In this document: positions 23,042 to 27,793 of the stretch, piece after piece
How positions within the stretch are numbered: the stretch's first letter is position 1
Layout: each line of letters starts with the position of its first letter
Assembly: GCA_002403105.1 (NCBI GenBank)
Contig: DHHD01000065.1
Coordinates: 1 to 27,793, forward strand
From: Anaerolineaceae bacterium UBA4781
GTDB lineage: Bacteria > Chloroflexota > Anaerolineae > Anaerolineales > Anaerolineaceae
Length of the DNA stretch: 27,793 nucleotides
Reading direction: 5' to 3'
Notes under the pieces: model-generated
The model's database searches: none
What the model saw: only the letters and a program-made list of their open reading frames with translations
What the model was told of the DNA's origin: nothing
Translations under genes and position numbers: made by a program

Positions 23042-23048
23042 TCTTTTT
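23027..23048. terminator. Possible bidirectional hairpin holding both convergent stop codons
   Basis: AAAAAGA (23027-23033) pairs with TCTTTTT (23042-23048) around an 8-base loop (23034-23041). The loop contains the stop codon of the plus-strand gene (23039-23041) and that of the minus-strand gene (23035-23037). Both flanks give T-runs on their respective transcripts. The stem is AT-rich and therefore weak. Confidence 0.35.
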
Positions 23049-23262
23049 CCAACAGGAAATGGTTGGGCAATACATACTGGCTGATCTCAATTCTCAAACC
23101 TGCTAGATTTTGGGAATTTTCTTTTTGTCGTGAGGTCGCATTAATATAGCAGCAGTCAGGTTTAGATCCATATTTTTTCTGAAAGAAAACAACAGCATTT
23201 TGAATCTTTTGCTCTGTGGGAATATCTTTCCGACCATCAAACCACAACATTCCATTTTCCAT
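23035..23262 (-). CDS. Small conserved hypothetical protein (75 residues)
   Basis: Short soluble protein beginning MENGMLWFDGRKDIPTEQKI, followed by an amphipathic helix IQNAVVFFQKKYGSKPD, a strand CCYINATS and a C-terminal strand-loop EISQYVLPNHFLL. I recall small Chloroflexota proteins with the same layout (a 'MLW-D' start, a helix ending in 'YY..KYG..P', a strand, then 'VLPGH...'), but no function is known to me. A good ribosome site (GAGG, 4 bases before ATG 23262) supports it as a real gene and favours this start over the inner Met at residue 5. It converges on the GNHR gene, overlapping its last 7 bases, and is divergent from frr with a shared 144-base control region. Confidence 0.68.
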   Translation of the reverse strand: MENGMLWFDGRKDIPTEQKIQNAVVFFQKKYGSKPDCCYINATSRQKENSQNLAGLRIEISQYVLPNHFLLEKDH

Positions 23263-23365
23263 GCAACCTCAATTTCATTATAGAACTTTTGTTCTTTTTT
23301 ATCAAGTGTATTATAAAATCAACAGCCTTTCATGGCATTTTTACTTTTTTTGAGGTATCCTTAAA

Positions 23366-23374
23366 TGTTATAGT
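23366..23374 (+). promoter_or_regulatory. Extended -10 promoter of frr-uppS-cdsA
   Basis: TGTTATAGT (23366-23374) is an extended -10 element: TG, one base, then TATAGT, with five of six bases matching consensus. It predicts a start near 23381 and a leader of about 26 bases carrying AAGGAGG before ATG 23407. The -35 region is a T-run. Confidence 0.5.
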
Positions 23375-23406
23375 AAACCGTCCATGTTTCGCACAAGGAG
23401 GATACG

Positions 23407-23964
23407 ATGATAAATGAAGCTATACAGGATGCAGAAAAACGGATGAGGAGTGCTGTACAAGCGTTGGAAGTAGATCTCTCCGGTATTCGAACCGGACGCG
23501 CCAGCCCAGCACTTATCGAAAGGCTTTCGATTGAGTATTATGGATCACCTGTTCCGCTTATGCAATTGGCTACGATCAGTGTCCCTGAACCACGCCAGCT
23601 GTTGATCAAACCTTTTGACGCAACCTCGATCAAAGATATAGAAAAAGCAATCCTTGCTTCTGATCTGGGGTTAACCCCTCTCAATGACGGAAAAGTCATT
23701 CGCCTGAATATTCCTCCTTTGAATGAACAACGTCGGATTGAATTAACAAAACTGGTTGGAAATCACTGTGAGGAATCTCGTATCGCCATTCGCAATGTTC
23801 GCAGAGATTCCATTAAGGATTTACGTGATTTTGAGAAAGAAAAATTGATCTCCGAAGATGACCTTAAGCGAGGAGAGGATGAGATACAAAAACTTACCGA
23901 TAGAATGATTGCCGAAATTGATACTATCGGTGAGCATAAAGAAAAAGAAATCATGGAAGTTTGA
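23407..23964 (+). CDS. frr: Ribosome recycling factor
   Basis: Splits the ribosome after termination together with EF-G. The 185-residue protein has the complete RRF pattern: the first long helix MINEAIQDAEKRMRSAVQALEVDLSGIRTGRASPALIE (the GIRTGRASP block near 26-34), the beta domain YYGSPVPLMQLATISVPEPRQLLIKPFD near 43-70, LGLTPLNDGKVIRLNIPPLNEQRR near 84-107, and the final two helices with RIAIRNVRRDS near 125-135 and SEDDLKRGEDEIQKLTD near 150-166. A strong GGAGG site precedes the start. It opens a three-gene unit with uppS and cdsA. The upstream genes often found with it (rpsB, tsf, pyrH) are not in this window. Confidence 0.97.
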   Translation: MINEAIQDAEKRMRSAVQALEVDLSGIRTGRASPALIERLSIEYYGSPVPLMQLATISVPEPRQLLIKPFDATSIKDIEKAILASDLGLTPLNDGKVIRLNIPPLNEQRRIELTKLVGNHCEESRIAIRNVRRDSIKDLRDFEKEKLISEDDLKRGEDEIQKLTDRMIAEIDTIGEHKEKEIMEV

Positions 23965-23973
23965 TCAACCTGG

Positions 23974-24720
23974 ATGAAAAAAACAAAAGAACAGGTGTTT
24001 GAGAAAATTCCACAGCATATTGCCATCATTATGGATGGTAATGGGCGCTGGGCAAAAGCACGCCTATTACCCAGGATGGCAGGGCATCGCGCCGGGGCAG
24101 AAAACCTGCGACGGATCGTAACAGCTTGTACAGATTTTGGAGTTAAATATTTGACGATCTTTGCTTTTTCGACTGAGAACTGGAAACGACCAGCCGATGA
24201 AGTGAATGGATTAATGGATATTTTCGTCGATTTTCTGGATAAGGAGATTCCCAAACTGCATGCGCAGGGTGTACAGATCCGCCATATCGGGAGTAGAAAA
24301 GAATTGAATTCCAATCTAAAGATGAAACTTCAGAACGGAATAGAGATCACCAGAGGAAATGATCGTTTGGTACTTACTCTTGCCATCAATTATGGCGGCC
24401 GTGATGAAATCGTACATGCGGTACAGGAGATCGTAAAACAAGGCGTTCCTGCAGATGCTATTGACGAATTGACCATCAAAGAACATCTCTACACCGTTGA
24501 TTTACCAGATCCTGATCTGGTGATCAGAACTTCGGGGGAACTTAGAACCTCTAATTTTCTTTTGTGGCAGAGTGCGTATTCTGAATGGTTGTTCACAGAA
24601 ACATACTGGCCAGATTTTAATAAGGAGAGTTTAAAGAAAGCAATTCTCGATTACGGCACCCGTTCAAGAAGATTCGGGGGAAGAACAAAAAAAGAGGAAG
24701 AAGAAGCATACAATGGCTAA
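23974..24720 (+). CDS. uppS: Isoprenyl transferase (undecaprenyl diphosphate synthase)
   Basis: Builds the C55 carrier lipid for cell-wall synthesis by cis-condensation of isopentenyl diphosphate. The 248-residue protein contains HIAIIMDGNGRWAKAR (catalytic Asp21 and the diphosphate-binding GNGRW loop), GHRAGAENL near 37-45, IFAFSTENWKRP near 62-73 and, near the C-terminus, DLVIRTSGELRTSNFLLWQSAYSEWLF, the second signature. In that block most relatives read RTGGE.R.SNF, so the G-to-S change and ELRT are mild variants next to conserved Arg residues; activity is still expected. The start lies 9 bases after the frr stop with only a weak CCTGG upstream, suggesting coupling to frr. The end overlaps cdsA by 8 bases. 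Confidence 0.96.
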   Translation: MKKTKEQVFEKIPQHIAIIMDGNGRWAKARLLPRMAGHRAGAENLRRIVTACTDFGVKYLTIFAFSTENWKRPADEVNGLMDIFVDFLDKEIPKLHAQGVQIRHIGSRKELNSNLKMKLQNGIEITRGNDRLVLTLAINYGGRDEIVHAVQEIVKQGVPADAIDELTIKEHLYTVDLPDPDLVIRTSGELRTSNFLLWQSAYSEWLFTETYWPDFNKESLKKAILDYGTRSRRFGGRTKKEEEEAYNG

Positions 24721-25519
24721 ACGGATTTTGGGCATTGCGATTATCGTTCCAATTGGTGTTTTTTTGGTGATTGCCGGTGGTTGGATTTTCACCCTGGGAA
24801 CATCTACAATTCTTGCAATTGCAGCTTGGGAATATTGGAATTTTTTTCGTGAGAGCAAATTTGCTCCTCATAAATATTTTTTAATCATTTCTACATTTGT
24901 ATGCACAATTTCACGATACATTTTTTCTGGTGTTTATTTTGAATCTATTTTCATCCTGATATTCATCGCCAGCGTCATCATCAGCCTTTCGCGGTATGAG
25001 GAAGATGATACTAACAGTCTTACAACCATGGGTTTGGAATTGATCGGTTTAATTTTTATCGCTTATTTTGGGTCTTATCTTGTTTCACTGCGGTTTCTTC
25101 CAGATGGAAAAATGTGGATCCTGCTGGCAATCCCTGCTATTGGCTGCGGCGATATTGGTGCATTCCTCATAGGAAGCCGGTTTGGAAAGCATAAATTGGC
25201 GCCTAAAGTAAGCCCCAATAAATCTATTGAAGGATACATGGGAGGAATTTTGTTTACAGTGATTTATGCGTTGCTTTTTTCACTTGTATTTACATTTGGA
25301 GCAGCCAATATCACTGTTGCACGAGCTGCAATTCTTGGAGTGATCCTTGGTATCGTCAGCCCGCTTGGTGATCTACTGGCAAGTTTATTAAAACGTTCTT
25401 TCAATCGAAAAGATTCGGGAAAGATCATCCCAGGGCATGGGGGAATTCTGGATCGTGTTGATACCTGGCTGCTGGGTGGAGCGGCTGCTTATTTCGTGAT
25501 CACCTTTTTTTGGATATAA
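24713..25519 (+). CDS. cdsA: Phosphatidate cytidylyltransferase
   Basis: Integral membrane enzyme that makes CDP-diacylglycerol from CTP and phosphatidate, the entry to phospholipid synthesis. The full family signature is present near the C-terminus: SLLKRSFNRKD followed by SGKIIPGHGGILDR (about 224-248), with the metal-binding Asp residues. APKVSPNKSIEGYMGG near 163-178 is the other conserved block (commonly 'SPKKTWEG'). About seven to eight hydrophobic segments precede and surround these. At 268 residues it is of normal length. Its ATG lies within the uppS end, in an A/G-rich stretch without a compact ribosome site. It is the last gene of the unit; dxr, a frequent next gene, is absent and a strong terminator follows. 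Confidence 0.95.
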   Translation: MAKRILGIAIIVPIGVFLVIAGGWIFTLGTSTILAIAAWEYWNFFRESKFAPHKYFLIISTFVCTISRYIFSGVYFESIFILIFIASVIISLSRYEEDDTNSLTTMGLELIGLIFIAYFGSYLVSLRFLPDGKMWILLAIPAIGCGDIGAFLIGSRFGKHKLAPKVSPNKSIEGYMGGILFTVIYALLFSLVFTFGAANITVARAAILGVILGIVSPLGDLLASLLKRSFNRKDSGKIIPGHGGILDRVDTWLLGGAAAYFVITFFWI

Positions 25520-25522
25520 AAA

Positions 25523-25560
25523 AAGAGCTGCTTCAAAAATGAAACAGCTCTTCCCTTTTT
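25523..25560. terminator. Strong bidirectional Rho-independent terminator
   Basis: AAGAGCTG (25523-25530) pairs with CAGCTCTT (25545-25552); an inner TTC/GAA pair extends the stem past one mismatch. T-runs follow in both directions (25556-25560 on plus, 25524-25518 on minus). It ends cdsA on one side and the SIMPL gene on the other. Confidence 0.87.
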
Positions 25561-25561
25561 G

Positions 25562-26296
25562 TTAGTCTATTACATACTGGATAGTAACACTCGAGGAAAT
25601 TACATAATTTCCCGCGGAAATCGGGATCTTCGTCGCCGATACTGGATATCCACCACCGCCCATGCCATAAGAATCTGAAACGATATAGGGAACATCATTG
25701 GAGTATACAGAAACGGTAAGGATCTCTCCTAGTTTCACCCCGGATGCCGCAGCAACTTCTTCAGCTTGCTGCTTGGCAAATTCGATTGCCAGTTCACGCG
25801 ATTGGGTCAATGCAGTGCTTTTGTCTTGCACATCGAAGCTGATGCCGTAAATAGAGTTCGCACCAGATGCAGTTACTTTGCCTAACAGTTCGCCCATGGT
25901 ATTCAGATCACGCACGGTAATATATACATTGTTGTTCACCACAAAGGTCGTATTGGTGATAATCCCGTTATAGTCATAGTTGGATTGCGGATATACACTG
26001 AAACTGGATGTCTGAATATCTTCTTCTGCAATTCCAGAACTGATCAATTCATTTTTAATTATCTGTGCCTGGTTGGAATTTTCTTCGATCGCATCCGTTA
26101 CACTTTCATTCTGTGTGGTAATACCAACATTAATATAAGCAATATCAGGAACGACTTTTACAATTCCAGTTCCGGTTACAGTAATGCTTTTTGCAGTTTC
26201 AGATCCACTGGAGAGTGTGGACTGGGTTCCGCCACACGCTGCAAAGAGAACCATCATCAAAATCGTCAATCCTGCAAGTAAATATTTGTTTTTCAT
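25562..26296 (-). CDS. SIMPL-domain (DUF541) lipoprotein
   Basis: Exported protein of 244 residues. The start MKNKYLLAGL is followed by a hydrophobic stretch and a lipobox-like LFAAC with Cys21, then GGTQSTLSSGSE, so it is probably a lipoprotein on the outer face of the cytoplasmic membrane; Phe at -3 is slightly unusual. The rest is a SIMPL domain: SITVTGTGIVKVVPDIAYINVGI near 37-59, the SSFSVYPQSNYDYNG region near 109-123, the ITVRDLNTMGELLGKVTASGANSIYGISF block and a C-terminal IPISAGNYVISSSVTIQYVID. The role of SIMPL proteins is poorly defined. GGAGGT 4 bases before ATG 26296 fixes the start; an upstream extension to 26398 has no support. It stands downstream of the LiaF/PspC genes on the same strand, separated by a possible terminator. 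Confidence 0.9.
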   Translation of the reverse strand: MKNKYLLAGLTILMMVLFAACGGTQSTLSSGSETAKSITVTGTGIVKVVPDIAYINVGITTQNESVTDAIEENSNQAQIIKNELISSGIAEEDIQTSSFSVYPQSNYDYNGIITNTTFVVNNNVYITVRDLNTMGELLGKVTASGANSIYGISFDVQDKSTALTQSRELAIEFAKQQAEEVAAASGVKLGEILTVSVYSNDVPYIVSDSYGMGGGGYPVSATKIPISAGNYVISSSVTIQYVID

Positions 26297-26327
26297 TTTT
26301 ACCTCCGTAAATATGTATCTTATAAAC

Positions 26328-26358
26328 GAAAAACCCTCAGAAAAGTTCCGGGGTTTTC
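26328..26358 (-). terminator. Possible terminator after the PspC gene
   Basis: On the minus strand GAAAACCC (26358-26351) pairs with GGGTTTTTC (26336-26328) around a loop of about 14 bases, and the 3' arm itself supplies the T-run. It lies between the PspC stop and the SIMPL start, so SIMPL may need its own promoter or readthrough. Confidence 0.5.
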
Positions 26359-26413
26359 TTAATAATTTTGAGAATGCTTGCACGGCAGGTTGTATCATGA
26401 TATTATGGGATTG

Positions 26414-26452
26414 CCTTTCCAGCCGGTTGCCCCCCTCAATCGGTTGGGAAGG
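26414..26452. other. 12-bp imperfect inverted repeat in the PspC 3' region
   Basis: CCTTTCCAGCCG (26414-26425) pairs with CGGTTGGGAAGG (26441-26452) using two G-U wobbles, around a 15-base loop containing a C-run (GGGGGG on the minus strand). A T-rich stretch follows only on the plus strand, where no gene ends here, so it is not a simple terminator for the PspC transcript. It could stabilise the 3' end of that transcript. Confidence 0.4.
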
Positions 26453-26459
26453 TCTTCTT

Positions 26460-26906
26460 TTATTTTTTCTTCCAATATGTTTTCACAAGTACAAAGATGC
26501 CACCGATAATCAACAATACAGCCCATACCAACGTTGAATTCCAATATTGGCTTAAATCATAACCCAAAGCACGCGTAAGAGTCACTGCTCCCCATCCAAT
26601 CAAAACAATTCCGCCATATGTGAGTAGTTGAGAAGGGGGATCCTGGAACAGATCACGTAGATCGTCTCCGATCAGTCGAAAACGTGCACCCAGATCATTA
26701 AGTTGAAACCCTGCCCCTTCATATTGTTGGGGTGGAATGATCAACCATAGCAACAGGTAGATAAGCGTTCCCCATTCACCAACAACCAACCATAGGATAA
26801 GGAAAATACGCACATAGATGGGATCGATCTTGAAGTATTCAGCCAAACCTCCACACACGCCCCCGATCATTTTATTTTGTGAACTGCGATACAGTCTTTC
26901 TTTCAT
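26460..26906 (-). CDS. PspC-domain membrane protein
   Basis: The 148-residue protein opens with a PspC domain: KERLYRSSQNKMIGGVCGGLAEYFKIDPIYVRIFLILW near 2-39 (the IGGVCGGLAEYF..D...VR motif), then two hydrophobic segments GEWGTLIYLLLWLIIPP near 43-59. A linker with a helix (LNDLGARFRLIGDDLRDLFQD) and a C-terminal pair of hydrophobic segments (about 89-104 and 122-141) follow. PspC proteins sense envelope stress or bind partners at the membrane in phage-shock and Lia systems. GGAGGT 4 bases before ATG 26906 fixes the start. The LiaF-like gene ends 23 bases upstream, so the two form an operon. No PspA gene is visible in this window. Confidence 0.9.
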   Translation of the reverse strand: MKERLYRSSQNKMIGGVCGGLAEYFKIDPIYVRIFLILWLVVGEWGTLIYLLLWLIIPPQQYEGAGFQLNDLGARFRLIGDDLRDLFQDPPSQLLTYGGIVLIGWGAVTLTRALGYDLSQYWNSTLVWAVLLIIGGIFVLVKTYWKKK

Positions 26907-26929
26907 AGCTACCTCCAGCAATTTTTATT

Positions 26930-27718
26930 CTAGTTAATCTCTATGGAACCAACGCCTGATTCAATTTTTATATCAGCATGGTTTTTCGCATCAGCATATC
27001 CGACCGATTGGTAAATATCACCATCTTTTTGAAAACGTTTAGAATCTATCGACTTTCCGATCAAGCCTTCCACTTTAATTCTTGCCGCAACGCTTTGAGG
27101 AACGTGAATCCGAATAGTGGATGCCCCTGATTCGATCTGGACTTTCGTTTCACCGGCATTTTCCGGCAAGAAGATCTCTGTTGTAGATGCCCCGGTTTCT
27201 AGATGCAGCTCTTTTAATTGAGAATCTCTTAAATCCAAATGATTGTCACTTGCTCCGGTTTCCATTTTTATTTTTAATGGGATCACACGATTAACAGAGA
27301 GGTCCCAGATAAGCTTTTGCTCTTTTTGAAAACGCGGTAAGAAGTTCATAAATTCTACCTTGCTTTGCAATTTAACGTGACTTTTTCCATCTGATAGAGA
27401 GTTAAAAGACTTCACTCCGCCAAGAAAACTACCGTTCAGTAACATAGAAGGAAGATCAGCAGTTGTAAGATTGATCGTACCCGCGCCGTGTTCGATCTTA
27501 ATGGTCGCTTGTTTTGCACCTTCCAGAGCGATCGATAATTCATCTTTGACAATTTCAATACCCTGTGAAAGAACAGGGATCAGCAGAATCCAGCTGCCTA
27601 TAACAATGAGAGCGAACGGCCAAAGCATACTCCACATGGAAAAGCCTAATTGATAAGAAAATAAAAAGATCAATCCCAAAATAATAAGAACCGCACCCCA
27701 AAAAATTCTATTTCGCAT
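26930..27718 (-). CDS. LiaF-like membrane protein with repeated beta-strand (toastrack-type) domain
   Basis: The 262-residue protein has two N-terminal transmembrane helices (about 6-22 and 28-50, with FWGAVLIILGLIFLF and WPFALIVIGSWILL), as in LiaF/DUF5668-type proteins. A long beta-rich domain follows, in which a short motif recurs: EHGAGTINL near 76, ETGASDNHLDL near 153, ETGASTTEIFL near 174, ESGASTIRIHV near 196 and ESGVGSIEI near 253. This E-x-G-[AV]-[SG] pattern fits the stacked-strand (DUF4097/toastrack) domains that accompany PspC in envelope-stress clusters. GGAGG 5 bases before ATG 27718 supports the start. It is followed 23 bases later by the PspC gene. In LiaF the role is inhibition of a two-component sensor, but no sensor kinase is visible here, so the exact role is an inference. 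Confidence 0.82.
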   Translation of the reverse strand: MRNRIFWGAVLIILGLIFLFSYQLGFSMWSMLWPFALIVIGSWILLIPVLSQGIEIVKDELSIALEGAKQATIKIEHGAGTINLTTADLPSMLLNGSFLGGVKSFNSLSDGKSHVKLQSKVEFMNFLPRFQKEQKLIWDLSVNRVIPLKIKMETGASDNHLDLRDSQLKELHLETGASTTEIFLPENAGETKVQIESGASTIRIHVPQSVAARIKVEGLIGKSIDSKRFQKDGDIYQSVGYADAKNHADIKIESGVGSIEIN

Positions 27719-27784
27719 GGTTTCCTCCGATTGATTCTATTTATATACGCTTTATTAAAAATTTGGTTTCCAATTTTGCATAGC

Positions 27785-27790
27785 TTGACA
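27785..27790 (+). promoter_or_regulatory. Isolated TTGACA hexamer at the window edge
   Basis: A perfect -35 hexamer lies on the plus strand 3 bases from the end of the window, upstream of whatever follows divergently from the LiaF-like gene. The matching -10 would be outside the window, so this is only a pointer. Confidence 0.2.
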
Positions 27791-27793
27791 AGT

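Noticed and set aside
26297..26398. N-terminal extension of the SIMPL protein
   Set aside because: It would hide the signal peptide and run through a hairpin; GGAGGT before 26296 gives a clear start.
1..27793. Mobile elements, CRISPR arrays, tRNA or rRNA genes, defence islands
   Set aside because: No transposase or integrase, no regularly spaced repeats and no tRNA-like or rRNA segments were recognised; nearly all sequence is accounted for by housekeeping genes.

Overview
This window looks like the chromosome of a bacterium of the Chloroflexota, probably Anaerolineae. That is an inference from gene content and protein style: a bacterial V/A-type ATPase operon, a very long SecA, a four-domain S1 protein, and conserved small proteins of a type I associate with this group. 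No rRNA or marker tree is available here. Base composition looks moderate and even. I see no mobile element, CRISPR array, tRNA or rRNA, and no gene-free stretch over 300 bases.

Layout. (1) Positions 1-1038, plus strand: the 3' end of folK overlapping folP (folate synthesis). (2) Positions 1047-9441, minus strand: a complete nine-gene V/A-type ATPase operon transcribed stalk subunit(H/G)-I-K-E-C-F-A-B-D, the order I recall for Thermus. A TTGACG/TACGAT promoter lies upstream of it, back to back with lpdA. (3) Positions 9615-16503, plus strand: lpdA, secA (1337 codons, far longer than usual) and a four-domain S1 protein, as separate units with visible promoters and terminators. (4) Positions 16592-18406: a small four-helix membrane protein converging on, and overlapping, an adrenodoxin-type ferredoxin-NADP reductase. 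(5) Positions 18504-23041, plus strand: a tightly overlapping five-gene unit with an M16 peptidase pair (one zinc-active, one with the R/Y pair), acpS, an atypical metallophosphoesterase and a ParB/sulfiredoxin-like GNHR protein. A small 75-residue gene converges on its end. (6) Positions 23407-25519: frr-uppS-cdsA (ribosome recycling, undecaprenyl diphosphate, CDP-diacylglycerol), closed by a strong bidirectional terminator. (7) Positions 25562-27718, minus strand: a SIMPL-domain lipoprotein, then a PspC-domain protein and a LiaF-like membrane protein, which together suggest an envelope-stress cluster.

How it works together: most of the window is membrane and envelope housekeeping, namely ion-motive force (V-ATPase), secretion (SecA), lipid and cell-wall precursors (AcpS, UppS, CdsA) and envelope sensing (LiaF/PspC). 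The less ordinary items are the enlarged SecA, the M16/AcpS/phosphoesterase/GNHR operon with its phosphoesterase missing both histidines of one metal site, several promoters giving very short 5' leaders, and compact convergent gene ends.
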